The notes beneath the pieces were generated by a model that saw only the letters and a program-made list of their open reading frames with translations, made no database searches and had not been told where the DNA came from. The position numbers were made by a program, and so were the translations under genes. A stretch of 64,000 nt of DNA from Rhinopomastus cyanomelas. Its lineage: Eukaryota > Chordata > Aves > Bucerotiformes > Rhinopomastidae. The stretch's first letter is position 1. Each line of letters opens with the position of its first letter. This document shows, piece after piece, positions 11,978-25,550 of the stretch. The stretch lies in NCBI GenBank assembly GCA_013400115.1, contig VXBP01008601.1, positions 496,001 through 560,000 on the forward strand, given 5' to 3'.

Positions 11978-12182
11978 CTTCAGCAGTAACTTCTTTACTG
12001 TAAGGGTGACAGAGCCCTGGAACAGGCTGCTTGGAGAGGCTGTGGAGTCTCCTGGTCTAGTGACACCTCAAAGCTGCCTGGACTGTTCCTGAGGGATCTG
12101 ATCTTGGTGATTCTGCTCTAGCAGAGGCATTGGGCAGGATGGTCTTCACAGGTCCATTCTAACTCCTACCATTCCAGGATAA
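11978..12182 (+). mobile_element. CR1 LINE 3' fragment, old
   Basis: Decayed sense copy of the CR1 end, with gtgacagagccctggaacag and the following gtggagtctcct block still readable. The tail has been lost. Confidence 0.75.
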
Positions 12183-12349
12183 TGAAATGGTCTCAGAACT
12201 TGCTTGGGGTTGGGTTTTTTTAATAAACGTTTATATAAAAAAAACCCAAAATGCAAAAAACCTAACCCCTACATCCTCATGAATTCTTTTCACTTGGGAA
12301 GCTTAAGAGAATCACAGGTAGCTTGAGGTTTGCAATAAAAGCCTGACAG

Positions 12350-12660
12350 GTGGTAGTGTCCAGGGTCTGTTTTTCATCTGTTGCTAATGAAGCTCCCCTT
12401 GCGCCTAGGGGAGCCCCTCGGCTGCTCCCCCATCCCTACGGAGGAGTGGGCCGGTCCCATCCTGCTGCCCAGGGTGGGAGACAAGTGGGACCGGCACAGC
12501 CAGAGGTGCTAGGGGTTGTTTCTCTGGCTGCTAATTGCAGACAGCGCTGGTTGTGCAGCCGGGGGTTCGTTTGCATATCGCAGCGCTGGAGACTTCAACC
12601 TACCTAGAGAGCCGTGTCGGCGATGCTGGGGCTGGCTGGAGCCTGGAGATCCTCCTCGGG
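12350..12660. promoter_or_regulatory. Possible regulatory element in intron 1
   Basis: This patch is GC-richer than its surroundings. It contains an octamer-like TTTGCATAT at about 12570, flanked by two copies of cagcgctgg 40 bp apart (12542 and 12581), and a homeobox-type taattg core near 12532. This is pattern only, and no conservation data are available. Confidence 0.2.
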
Positions 12661-14039
12661 GCTCTCTGTGGTACATGGGTGACATGAGATAAGAGTGTTT
12701 GGAAAATGGAGATTGCCTCCATGGCCTTGAATGACAGCACCTGCTTTCTGGGGCAGCTGTTTCCCAGAGGTTTGGGGAGGAGTCCTCTATGGCAGTCCCA
12801 TGGATTGCTTCTGCCCTACCTCCTGCCTGCCAGCGAGGGCTTGTCCAGCGGCCACCTTTATCCCCACTGCCCAGCAGGTCCTGTAGGAAGTAGCCAGTGT
12901 GCGGGTCTGCTGCTGGTTCTTCATGCTGCCCTTTCTACAAGGAGGTTGAGGCCCTGCTTGCAGCAGAGAAGTGGGTTTGCTGAAGCCTGAACTGGGTCTG
13001 CAGGATCCCAGATCTTCCCTGATGGCTCCAGAAGCATGGCTGTGACCTCTGAGGTGCTGTGCAAGAGAGAGGAAGGTTTGTCTCTGCCTGATGTCAGAAG
13101 AGCTTTCTCCTCCTCCCAGCTCTGGAAACAAGCCTGGGGAGTTCAGAGCTTGGTTGCTGACTGAACTGGAAACTGAAATGCATGATTCCAGGGAGGGAGG
13201 GAGTCCTTGTGTCCCTCTACTGCTTTGATCTTAGCATGTGTGTTGCTGGTCCTGATGCTTTGAAGTACCACAGTGTGGGGCAGCTGGGCTCATGGTGGAA
13301 GTACCTGCTGCACTAGAATTGGAGCCTTTGGCCTCTCCATTGTGCCTGTGCAGCTCAGGCTGGTTTTGGTAAGGACTCCTGGTCTTGCTAGCTGTATGGA
13401 GAGTTGGTATGTCAAGAAATGCCTTGATTATGGGCTGTTCATGAGGCACCTCTCTGCCTGCAGCCCTTGTCCTGTCAGCAGCTTTCTGGCTTGCTCAGGA
13501 GAGTGAATTGAGGGTAGGTTTGAAGAATTGGCTAGAAAGTTGGTTAAAAGGAGAAATAAAACAAAAATCTAGGAATGAAAAGGAAATACAATGTTTGTAC
13601 ACACTGCAACAGGGAGGATATGATTGGTGAAGCCAGTGCCAAGCTTGTAGAGCAAAGGCTTGCAGTATGAAATGGCTTTTCTCTGAGCCTGCAAGCCTGC
13701 AGTTGGCACTGCCTTCTCATTTCATGTCTTTCCAGTGTGGAATGAGGTGTCTGCCCTCTGCTCCAAGTACAGATGAGCTGCAGGAAACCTTTTGTTGAGC
13801 ATGAGATGCAGAACGTTTTCCTCTATGCTGCTCTGTGCAGCCCTCCCTGCCCCTTGCAGAGTTCTCTTTGCATGCTCGTTATACATTCCCTGCACGAGAC
13901 TAAGCACTGCTGGAAATTCTTCTGTTCTCCCTGTGGCTCTTGCATGTTGGTATTGCCTGCTAGCCGTTCTGCCTCTTCTGCTTGCAAGTCCCTTCCTTCC
14001 CATCCCTCATAAAGCCAGGTTGGGGAGTGGGAATGCTCT

Positions 14040-14252
14040 CACCACAACATGAGAATCTTTCCTGTGAAGGTATCAGAGCTCTGGCACAGACTGCTCAGAG
14101 AGATTGTGGAGTCTCCTGCTCTGGAGACCTTCCAAACCCACCTCAGTGCAGCCCTGTGTGACCTACCCTAGGTGATCTGGCTTTGGTAGGGGGGATGGAC
14201 TCAGTGATCTCTAGAGATACCTTCCAACCCCTGATGTTCTCTGGTTTGATTA
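14040..14252 (+). mobile_element. CR1 LINE 3' fragment, old
   Basis: Sense-orientation remnant with agagattgtggagtctcctg and the 3' block ending ccttccaacccctgatgttct. Confidence 0.75.
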
Positions 14253-14960
14253 ATGCTTTCCTAGTATCGGAGTGCACTCCTCAGGGCAGGCCCTTAGAGT
14301 GGCTACACAGCTTACATTAGCAAGATTAGGATCGTGCTGGCATAGCTCACTGTATCTTTTAAGCAAGGTCTCCTGTTCTTGATGTGCTTTGATCTAGCTA
14401 ACGATGCCAGAAGTTTCTGCCCACATGGTTATTGTGTTGGGAAGAGGGGTCAGTTTTGCCCTATGCACAGTTTTACCTCGGAGAAACTGGCAGTTGGTAG
14501 GGTGGGTCTGACTTAAAGCAAGGCTTTGAGGGTGCCCATTCATGTCACCTGATTCAGGAAGGTGTTTTTGTATTGAAGAAAGAAGTTGATTCTCTTCAGG
14601 GACTGTGTATTTACAATGCTGTACATGGTGTCAGCACCAGGAGAAAGCAGTTGCAGGCAGGTTTCATGTTTGCCTGTTTCTGATATGTTCTGAAGTTGCT
14701 TTCCTGAGCCACCACAACTATCCTGCCTCTGTGCAGCAAATGGAAAAGCCTGCCTGATAATCTCTGTCTGAAGGAGTGGCTGCAGTGGACTTTCTCTGCT
14801 TGACCATTGTTTGTCACTCCATAGAAAGACTGTATCACTCCAGAGCTACTCTTGAGTCCCTGCACTGCTTGTCACTCCACACCCCTGTAATTCTCTGTGT
14901 GGAGCAGTTACTTGCTTGGATGCCACCTTCCGTTTCCCCTGGGGATGTTCCGGTTGGTTT

Positions 14961-15036
14961 CACAGAATCACAGAACATTAGAGATTGGAAGTGACTTCAA
15001 AAGACTATCTAGTCTAATCCTCCTGCCACAACAGGA
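14961..15036 (-). mobile_element. CR1 LINE 3'-end stub
   Basis: About 76 bp of antisense CR1 tail (cacagaatcacagaacatta onward), cut off where the next CR1 begins with catagaatcattagggattg. Confidence 0.75.
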
Positions 15037-16645
15037 TCATAGAATCATTAGGGATTGGAAGGGACCTCGAAAGATCATCTAGTCCAGTCCCCCTGACACA
15101 GCAGGATCACCTAGACCAAGTCACACAGGAACACATCCAGGCAGGTCTTGACTATCTCCAGTGAAGGAGACTCCACAACCACCCTGGGAAGCCTGTTCCA
15201 GTGCTCCATCACCCTCACTGTGAAGAAGTTCCTTGTCAGGTTGATGTGGAACCTCCTATGTTCCAGCTTACAACCATTGCCCCTCGTCCTATCACTACAT
15301 GACACCAAGAACAGCCCAGCTCGATCCTCCCGACACCCACCCTTCAAATATTTGTAGACACTAAAGAAGTCACCCCTCAGTCTCCTCTTCTCCAAGCTCA
15401 AGAGACCCAGCTCCCTCAGCCTCATAAGGGAGATGCTCCACCTTCTTCATCGTCTTTGTTGCCCTTCGCTGGACCCTCTCCAGCAGCTCCACATCCCTCT
15501 TGAACTGAGGAGCCCAGAACTAGACAGAATACTCCAGGTGTGGTGTCACCAGGGCAGAGTAGAGGGGGAGAAGAATCTCTCTTGATCTGATAACCACCCC
15601 CTATTCTGATCTACCCCAGGATGCTGTTTGCCCTCTTGGCCACAAGAGCACATTGCTGGCTCATAGTCATCCTGCTGTCCACTAGGACCCCCAGCTCCCT
15701 TTCTCCTACACTACTCTCCAACAGGTTAGTCCCCAGCCTATACTGGTACCTGGGGTTGTTCTTGCCCAGGTGCAAGACTCTACACTTACCCTTGTTATAG
15801 CTCATTAAATTTTTCTCAGCCCAGCTCTCCAGCCTATCCAGATCCCACTGAATGGCAGCACAGTCTGCAGGGGTGTCGGTGACACCACCCAGCTTTGTGA
15901 CATCAGCAAACTTGCTGACAGTGCTTGCCAATCCTTCATCCCAGTCATTAATGAATAGATTGAACAGGACTGGTCCCAGCACCGATCCCTGGGGCACTCC
16001 ACTAGATACAGGCCTCCAACTAGACTCTGTCCCATTGACCACTGCTTTCTGGCTTCTACCCTGTAGGCAGTTTACGATCCACCTTGCTACCTGAAAATCT
16101 AGGCCACACTGCCTCAGTTTGACTGTGAGGATGCTGTGAGAGACTGTGTCAAATTCCTTTCTTAAGTCAAGATAGATGACATCCACGGCTCTGCCCTCAT
16201 CCATCCACCTGGTTACACCCTCATNAATATTTGAAAAAGCCCTTTTTGTTGCCCTTGACCTCTCTTGCAAGGTTTAATTCCAAGGAGGCCTTGGCCTTTC
16301 TAGTTGCATCCCTACATTCTCTCACCAGAGCCTTATAATCACCCCAAGTGGCCATCCCCTCTTTCCATGACCTATAGGCTTTCTTCTTCTTCTTCAGTTT
16401 GCCTAGTAGTTCCCTGGTTAACCACGCAGGTCTTTTGGCTCCCTTCCTTGACTTATTCCTTGTTGGGATACTCATTTCTTGTGCTGCAAGAAAGCAGCCT
16501 TTGAATGTTAACCAGCTACCCTGAGCTCCCTTGCCTGCCAGTACCCCATCCCATGGGATTTCCCCTAGCAATTGCTTGAAAAGGCCAAAGTTGGCCCTCC
16601 TGAAGTCCAGGGTTGTGGTTCTGATAGCTCCTCTGTTCCTACCAC
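15037..16645 (-). mobile_element. Long CR1 LINE with ORF2 remnants, interrupted by a 1-base gap
   Basis: Antisense CR1 with well-preserved ORF2. Reading right to left, an open frame at 16221-16655 covers the linker between endonuclease and RT. Then 15611-16270 covers the RT palm and thumb (SGVPQGSVLGPVLFNLFIND; the catalytic box reads FADV instead of FADD). The frame at 15111-15425 then holds the C terminus, ending FLCDLV. A single N at 16225 joins two parts that are not adjacent in CR1, so sequence is missing. It is too mutated to be active. Confidence 0.92.
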
Positions 16646-16647
16646 AC

Positions 16648-17235
16648 GAGATCACCTAGATCAAGTCAAACGGGAACATACTCAGGTGGGTTTTAAACGT
16701 CTCCAGAGAAGGAGACTCCACAATGCCCCTGGGCAGCCCATTCCAGTACTCTGTCACCATCACCGTGAAGAAATTCTTTCTCATATTTATGTTCCAGCTT
16801 ACACCCATTGCCTCTTGTCCTGTCGTTAGATGACACTGAGAAGTGCGTGGCTCCATCCTCCTGACGCCCAGCCTTCATATATTTATAAACATTAACAAAG
16901 TGACCCCCTCAGCCTCCTTTTTTCCAAGCTAAAGAGACTGATGAGCTCAGCCTTTACTCATCAGGGAGATGTTCCGCTCCTTTTATCATCTTTGTGGCTC
17001 TGCGCTGGACTCCCTTCAGCAGTCCTGTGTCCTCCTTGAACTGAGGGTCCCGAAACTGGACCCAATATTCCAGATATGGTCTCACCAGAGCAGAGTAGAG
17101 GGGGAGGAGAACGTCTCTCGACCTGCTAACCGCCTCCGCTCTAGTCCACCCCAGGATGCCATTGGCCTTCTCAGCCACAAGAGCACATTGCTGGCTCATG
17201 GTCATCCTGCTGTACACCAGGGTTCCCAGCGCAGA
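16648..17235 (-). mobile_element. CR1 LINE fragment lacking its 3' tail
   Basis: Starts abruptly inside the CR1 3' region (gagatcacctagatcaagtc) directly beside the preceding copy and runs through the C-terminal ORF2 region. It may be a separate insertion or a rearranged part of its neighbour. Confidence 0.85.
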
Positions 17236-20200
17236 GCCATCACCCTGTGTCTGCTGCCACTGGCGAAGGGAGTGCTGGCTCTGTAACACCAAACAAGGAG
17301 ACCACTTGGTGTTGCTTGTGGTGAGCTGTTGTGCTCTCTCCTGTTGATGTATGGAAAATTACACTGCTAGAGGTCAGTGTACACAACAGAGACAGAGGAG
17401 TTCTGTAAAAATTAACTGTATTCAGATAAAGAGAGATTCCTCTGGAAAAATATTCCCATTGAGTCTCTCACATTGCTGGCAGGTGCAGCCTTGCCTTATC
17501 CTAATTTCCTGACCACAGTTAGCCTCCTCTTTTCCTCAGTGGCTGAGGTTACTAGGATGTCCAGACTGCCCACTCCTGCCCCATTAGCATGTCCCCCCCT
17601 TTCCAGCAGAGACTGCATGAACCGTTGACTGTGCTTTTATGCTGCCCAGGGTGGAGAAGTTAATATCCATAACCCTATTGTGCCTGCACACTTAACTAAA
17701 CTTGTAAACTTTTTACTTGAGTATTTAACATTTTTCAGATTCAGTCCAGCTCTCTAGGGCTCCGGACTAGGGCATCGGCCCCTATAAGCTCTGTAGCACC
17801 TCATCCTGGTTTAGTGCTTTGTTTGAAGGATCCCTTTTCTCTTCCAAGCCATATGGCCAAAAAGGACAGCACCCACCCTGACACAGTGCTTGGTTTGTGG
17901 AATTGCATCCTGATCTGTAAAAACACCCTCTTTATCTTCTCAACCTGCATAGAAGAGCAGCTCTGATGGGCTCCCTTAGAGCATCCATCTGTCCCCTGAT
18001 GTGCTGCTGCCATGCGTCAGTGGGAGGGTGCTGTTCTTTCTAGGGCAATTTCTTACAAGAATGCATTCAGTAGAATTGTTGTGTGTTGGGCTGGCTCTGC
18101 TTTTGCAAATTGGACAGTGGCCTTTAGTAGCTTCTGTCTCAGCTCCCTTCCACGCCAGGAGATGGACAATCTTGGCATGATCTTGTACTTTGAGGAAATT
18201 CAAGTAGTTGCAGACCTGGTTTTCTGATTGAAATAATTATCAGCATCTGATTTCTTCTTCTTTGGAGATCATAGACAGATGGGAAGTGCCATAGACTGGG
18301 GAGGATCTCTAGAGCTGACCTTAGGATGCTTAGATTCTTGATTCAAATATTTAGTCCTTTTAGGTCCTAAAGAAGATCTTGAAAGGGATTTATCCCTCAA
18401 TTCCCTGTACACATGGTCTGGACTGCCTTTGTATGAAACCACTGGTCTCTGGAGGTTCTTGGATGATGCTGGTGACATCTCCAGGATGACTGCATATGCA
18501 CATTGGTGATTTGGTTTTGCTGGGCTCTTGTTGGTGCTTGAGACATAGACTTGAAAATTAATTCTTGTGTGTCTGCTGACCTCTGTGGTGGCTGCCTTGG
18601 GGCTTGCTGTTACAACATGGTAAAGGGATCTTGAGTTGGTGTAAGTTGCAAGGTTATAAACCTGGGAGCTAGGAAGTGGATTTGTGGTGGAGGCAAAATT
18701 CAGTGTGAACTTCCAGCTGGGGCAAAACAGCTGATGCAGCTATTGGATAGAAAGCAGCTGTGGAGAAAAGAGGAATGAATAGAATGGGACAGCAAGGACT
18801 CTGTCTTCACCTTGCAAATAAAATCAGGGGTGACAAAGTACTTAAAGGAGTTAATTTTAGAAAGTAAATCCAAGCTCAAGTCAGAACAGGTGATGAGTCA
18901 GGTAAATGAGATGGGGTCATATGGACAAAGCCTTGTGAAATTTCCCTGAAAGTGCTTAAGGAAGAGATGAGGGCAACTTTAGCATGTTGAGCAGCCAACT
19001 TAGAGAAGATGGCTAGTGAAGGGACATCCCAAGGTTTGATCCCTTGAAACACAGGGAGATAGAATAAGACTACAACCAGCCAGTCTAAATAATCCAGAAC
19101 AAACAGCTAAGCAGTTAGTTTATCCTGTTAAGTAGGTAGGAGGATATGCTGATTAAAAGTCCACCAGGGTGCAGTTGGCTTGAACATACTGTGCCAAGTC
19201 AGTCAACGCTCATGCCTGAAAGGATGGCTGTGTGGGAGTGATGGATCTAATAGATCTTGGCCTAAGTCAGTCAGTCTGTGTCACTGACTTGTAAACAAAT
19301 AAGGAAAGGGGTAAGTGATAGATAGCATCTCCCAGGTGGACCCACAAGCAGTTGAAAAACTGTACTCAAAAGGATTTCTATCTGATAAAGAGACCCTGGG
19401 GAGGTGGGGTAGGGGGAAAAGTTGGTATTACCAAGGTCTGGGAGTAGGATGAGTTAGTGCTCTGCTGAGGAGGGGAAGAACACAAGCCAAGACTTGTAGC
19501 AGGCTATATGAGGAGTAACATCTCCAAGATGTAGGATGCGGCTAGTGCTCTCATAAACATAGGTGAGGTGTTGCTTAAAGACCAGACTTAGATGTTGATA
19601 CAACCCTTAAGGATGGAAGCAAACGAGTATTCAGAGAACCTACAGGAAGTATTATGGCCCTTAGAAATATGGGAGAAAGGAGGACAAAAACTATGCAGAG
19701 AGGACTGTATAGCCTGAGGGAAAAGAAGATGGTTGTGGTCATCAAGGGTATACAGCACTATAATTCTGGAAGACAAGTTGTGATGCAGTCAGGGCAGGAA
19801 GTCACTTTACCTGTAATGAGGGAATTAACCCTATATGGTTTTCCATAATAGCAGCAGGGATGGTGAAACAAAAGAGGAGGCTGTTCTGAAGGGTTTTTTT
19901 ATTTTTTGAAAGGTGTGGTGTGTTTTGCTTTAGAACAAATTAGCCAAAAGTCTCTAGATAGGAGTGAGTTGCAGCTGGCTGTTTCTTGAGCAAAGGCTCT
20001 CAGCAGATGACCTGTGAAGACCCCTTCAAACCTGGCTGTTATGTGAAATATTTGGCTCCTAAAAAGGCAGCATTGAGCAGCCCTAGGAATGAGACTGTCA
20101 CCAGTGCCTCCTACAGCAGTAGACTAGTACAAAAATACACTGTCTAAATGCAGTGTCAGTGCTCAGAAAAGCATGCTGAAAAATTGAAGCGAATGCAGAG

Positions 20201-21547
20201 AAGAGTTATAAGCTGGAGAGATAGCTTTTGGGTGAGAAACTTGAGGAGATAATTCTATTTATCTGGTAAAGGAAAAGGTGAAGGTGAGAACTTTGCTATC
20301 TTGCATAAGTATAACATATGACTGTATCGTTATTTTGGTGGGGTAGAAAGGCCAGGCCTTGAAGAGTGGCAAGAACTGAGCTGAAGTGCTGTATAATCGC
20401 CTTCAGAGCTACGCAGCCAGCTCTGCCTTCTCTTGTGTGGTTGAAGGTCCCTAGTTTTGTCAGTTGCCACTTTTATCAGTCCCTCCCTGTTCTGTGAGGT
20501 TCAAGGCTCTCCCTGTTTGTTAATTCTGGCACAGTATCTGTCCAAGTCTTTTCCTTGAGACTTCACTCGCTTATAAGACATGTCCAGTAAAAGAAGGCAC
20601 CAGCCTGGCCCCAGATGATGTAGTGTTGTGCCCAAACAAACTTCCGCCCGCTCGCTGTGCATATGCCTCTGGAACTGCTTCTTGCCCCAACCCATCATCT
20701 GCCTCTCAGTGATTCACAGCATCCCTTCATCTGCAGCCAGTGAAGACGATGAATGAAACCAAATGTCACTACCACCACTGGTTCCTGCCAGCCTGCAGTC
20801 CAGTGATAAAGGCTGCTGGTATATTTAGGGTCTGTTTTCAGCCCATGAGGTGATGTTTTTGCCTTAGCCTGAAGAACACACCTTGAAGGCAAAGTTGGGT
20901 GAAATGCTGCAGCAGATGGTTCACTAAAATCTTGCTACATCCACAATTTTCCTTTCACCCACTAATGCTGTCATGCTGTTAAAAATAAACATGATCGAGT
21001 GTGCCTGACAGGATGTAGCCCTTGTAAATCTCTGCTACCTCGTGTTCCTGAAATTGCACTCTCTCCTGTCATCGTGGTTTATTATTGCCTATGGTAGGAG
21101 GGGAATTTCAAAGCTAGTACATGGCTCCTTAGGCTTCTGACTAAGATTACCAGTCAGGAAAAAACAAATGCTCTGAGTGATTTAAAGGAGAAGGGAGGAA
21201 AAAAGACCCCAGTGGTTCACTCCTTTAGTTTGTTTTCTTTCAAACGTTCCATCTGTTGGGAGCAGATCTTTGGTTTGTAGGAAGTAACCTAACTGTTTGT
21301 GTCCTTGTCTGGGGAGTCAAATGCTACAGTGTAGAACAGTCTAGGTTGCTACAGACGTCTTGTGGACTAGCAGCTACAGCTCAGCTCTCCTCTGGTGTGT
21401 TTGGGGAGAAGGATGCACCTTTGCAAATCAAAGACATAAAAGCATGGTAAGGTGGCAAAATTTGAGCATGGGCTGGACCATGTCTGTAGGGTATGTTGGT
21501 GCGTCCTCCTGATTCAGGGCACAATTCAAGCTAGTGCAGAGTGGGGT

Positions 21548-22213
21548 GAGAGAAGCCATGAAGAGAAAGACTTGGGTGTGTTGATTGACAAGAAGCTCAA
21601 CAGGAGTCGGCAGTGAGCTCCTGCAGCCAAGAAAGCCAGCTGTAACCTAGGGTATATCAAGAGATGTATGCCCAGCAGAATGAGAGAGGGGATTCTTCCC
21701 CTTTACTCTGCTCTTGTGAGACCCCTCCTCAAATCTTGTGTCCAGTTTTGGTATCTCCAACATCATAAGGACGTGGGACTGTTGGAGTTAGTACAGAGGC
21801 CACAAAGATGATCCAAGGGCTGAAGCACCTTGGCTGTGGGGACACACTGAGGGAGCTGGGGTTGTCTGGCCTAAGGAAGACTCAGGGTGGGGACCTTACA
21901 GCAGCTTCCAGTACCTGAAGGGAACCTACAGGAAGGCTGGAGAGGGACTTTTCCCAAGGACATCCAGCAACAGGACAAGAGGAAATGGTTTGAAACTGAA
22001 GGAGAGGAGGTTCAGACAAGGTCTTAGGAGGACATACTTCAGCCCAAGGGTGAAGAGACTCTGGAATTGATTGCCCAGAGAGGAGGTGCTGTGGCTGTGT
22101 TGAAGGTCAGGCTGGATGAGGATTTGAGCAACCAAGTCTGGTTGAGAGGCATCACTATCCCTGGCAGGGGTTTGGAGTAGCTGATTTCTGAGGTCCCTTC
22201 TGACCTGAGCTAG
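21548..22213 (+). mobile_element. CR1 LINE fragment
   Basis: Sense copy of the same subfamily as 4749-5780 and 29130-29815, from gagaaagacttgggtgtgtt to ctgaggtcccttctgacctg. Frameshifts occur throughout. Confidence 0.88.
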
Positions 22214-25200
22214 TCAAAACACTTGCAGCTTCAGGCCTGTTCAGGGTATAGCATTGCCTGGATTGAGTGCTCTGCAGGTATATTATTTTGGCAAAATGCT
22301 CCTGCTTCTCAGTCTGGTTTTATTCCACTACCTCAAAACACAAAGAAGCAGTTTTGCCAGTATAACTGCACCTCCAGCAGCAAACATTCCTGTGGAGACT
22401 TGTTGATTGCCTGGGTCTTTGCCTCTGTGTCTGACACAGCTGTGCTCACAGGTGTCTCTGGGGCTGGCTGGGTGTGAAATAGCAAACAGGACTTCTGGTT
22501 GGTGCACAGGTATCTGGGGAAGAGATAGAGAAATCTAAAAAGAGGACGTGTGTGGTTTTAGTGAGCCTGTCTTCAAAATCCATGAGAGTGACTCGTTTCT
22601 GGGTAGGAAGGCAGTGCTGGAAGTCTGTGGCTGGTAAGTGGAGAACAAAGCAGCTTTCAGACTGTGTGGAGAGGAGGCTTTGCACCGTGGACTATGGTGC
22701 TTGTGCTCTGTCTCTTACTTGCTCTCAGTTGCTTGGTGCAACAATGGGGATTTTGAAACGAGTTCAGGGAAGATAGTCACCAGCCCATCTGATCAGTGGT
22801 GCAAAGCTGTGTCTTGTAGCTGACTGGATGCAATGACTGGGGACTCAGCCTAGTCCTGAGAAGCTGCTGTAGGGTGGTAAGCCTACCCGTCTGGTAGCAA
22901 GGACACCTGCCTGCTCTTCCTCCTGGCTGTTTCCAGCATGTCAGTCATCCTCATCGACCCCTAATTGCTTCCCAGCACACCTCAGGATTTCAGAGCATCG
23001 CTTGACTTGCAAAGTGCTACTGATTGCAAAGCCTGCCTTTCCTACCAACTCCTCCTTTCAGAGCTAGCTCTGGAGACTCCAAGTAGAGTTCTGGGACAAC
23101 GCCCTCTCCTCCTACCTGAGCACTGGGGCTTGGCTGCCTTGTTATTCCTGCTCTGTCTCTCCTGACAAGTTTGGGCGTTTTGTGCCCCATTTTGCCTGAA
23201 GGATCCACCTGTCAGGTGGATTCCAGGATCAATAAGGGTTTAAGATTCAAATGTGGCTGAAGAGGCAAGGTTTGTGGTTGGGTTTGGTTGTTGTTTCTTT
23301 TTATCTGCCTCTGTTTCTTCTTAAGACATGTGTTGGAGGTGGTGGACAGGAGCTTCTGACCCATTGCTTGGTAACACAGCAGGTAAGATGGTCCTGGAGG
23401 AGGCCTCACTGGTGTGTGCTGCAGCCACCTACCCTTCCAAGGGAGAGACCTCATGCTTCTTCCTCAGTGAGGTAGGACCAAAACCAGCACCAAAGAGAAT
23501 AGCTCAGGTTTAGGTTCCGTGCCCCTAATCTGCTGACTGTAGTGCTGGGAAAGAAGAGTGGACTACAGAATCAAGTGTTTGTCCTGTCCCTGTTGGGATC
23601 CCCTTGTTAGGGCTGGGGACTACCTAGTACTGACATAAACCTGAGGTCCTCCCCAGGTAGGGAAGAACTAAAGGAGAAAAGGTAACAGTGGAGACAGTGT
23701 CAGGTAGCAGAAGGTGACATGGAAGAGCCATGCGAGATTCAGAATGAAGAGCCCCATGGATGGGGAATCAAGTGGAGAACAAAGAGTAGAGCCCCCATAG
23801 CACTACTGCTCCCAGCAGGTACCTGAAGGTGGATGTTGCCTGCAGACAGGAGAGTGTGTGCCAAGGGTAGCCAGGGGTCCTGTGACTGAGGTCACAGATA
23901 TTCAGGATGTGTTTTATTTCTTCTTTCTCTCCTTTTGAGACAAACTTGCTGCTTGGTGCCACTGCTCCCTCTCAAGAGCAGGGAGTGTGCCTGGCCCCCT
24001 GGGGTGCCTAATCGCTGACCTCAGCCAAAAGATTAAGCTAGCAGCGGCAGAAGTTCTTAAGGTGCTGGTCAGAGCTTCTCTGAACCAATGGAGGTGGTAT
24101 GAAGCTTGTGCTCTTGCAGTTACCGTGGCAAGCAGCTGGGAAACCATCCCAAAACATCTTCAGTGTGAATCCTATGATTGGGGACACTCTTGGACAGGGA
24201 CAGGATGAGATGCTCACCTAGGAAGGGGGTAAGTCCAAAAGCCCCAGCAGAGCTGTCACAGGACAGTGACAGCCCTATGGTGCTTCCTTGGGCCATACCA
24301 ATGGAAGTTTGGGCTGACTGTAGGTGGGGTTGCAGGCAGCATGAAGTGTATCAGCAGCATGCAGTTGGTTTGGTGGTGCTGCTGGGCAGGTGGGATGCAA
24401 AGCAGATCCAGGCTGTCTTGCGTCATGGCCCTGTGCTGCTTTGTTGCTGCTCTGTAAGGCAGAGCACTCCCATCTCGTGACTTGGGCCATTGGGGACTCT
24501 GGAGGATGTGTGATTGGGAGCAGCAAGGAGTGAGTCAGTGTCAGAGGTAGATGAGCTGGTGCTGGGAGGAATAGGTGGGCCAGAATATGGATAGAGATGG
24601 CTGGAGCTGGCACAGGGACATGTGAGAAGCTGGCAGGGAGTGACAGTTCAGCAGCAGGTAGTAGGGTGAGCTGGAAGGATGGAGAGAGCAAAGTGTCATC
24701 CTGGGCATGAGCAGTGCTGCTGGTACCTCCAGCTCTGTCAGCACATAGAGTGCAAAAGCCTCCACCCTCTTTGAGCCTATGGCTGGTCAGTAAGAAGCCA
24801 AGAACGGGAGGGTAAGCTGGGTGGACATGGCTTATAGCCAAAACTTGTTGTGCAGTTGCTGAGCCATACGTGTGATGGTGTCCCGTGCTTCTGTAGCTGA
24901 GGTGGTGTGCTCCAGGCATACCTCTGCATCCAGGATTTGGCTGAACATGCACCAAGGCCCAGATGAGGCTTTCTGATAAAGCCCTCAGCACAACCCCCTC
25001 TGTGCCAATTAGGAGAAGCTAAACACTCCTAAATCAATCTGTAAGTGTGCATCCTCGCTAGCCTGATTAGGACCAGTAAATGCAGTGGCATGGGAGATGG
25101 ATCTGGGAAATGACCGAGGGGAATGGAGCCAGGAGGTCCATTACCAGTTTGATAAGGTGGAAGAGATGTTGACTGTGTGAGGGCAGGAAAGCAATAGCAT

Positions 25201-25550
25201 TGTCAAAGACAGAAAGGAAAATATGAGACTCTAAAAATGTGCTTGGCATCCAGATATGGCTGGGTGCAGCCAGGAGGGAGGAATGGAAAATTGGTGGCTC
25301 TGGGAGGAGCGAAAGATTGACACAGGCTGTTTTGCCTGAGCAGCTTCAGGACTGATCTGCTGCCATCTGAGTGTTCAGTAATATCACATGATGTCTGTAT
25401 CCAGCCATCCAGGAGAGGGTATAGCTTGGAAACCAACATTTGCAACATTTAAGAAGCCGTAGGAGGTACTATTGTTCTGCCTTCTGTTGGTCAGGATCAT
25501 ATTCCTGTACAGTGTCCTGAGAGTGAGACATTGCTGTGGGGCCTGGTGTT

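Noticed and set aside
18780..20270. Possible very old CR1 or other repeat remnants
   Set aside because: A few phrases recall CR1 (for example gcagagaagagttataag), but there is no continuous alignment by eye, so I did not annotate it.
24275..24991. 238-codon minus-strand open frame
   Set aside because: Rich in Pro, Leu, Ser and His without any recognisable domain. It lies in intron 1 with no splice or promoter support, and adjacent frames are also open, so chance is likely.
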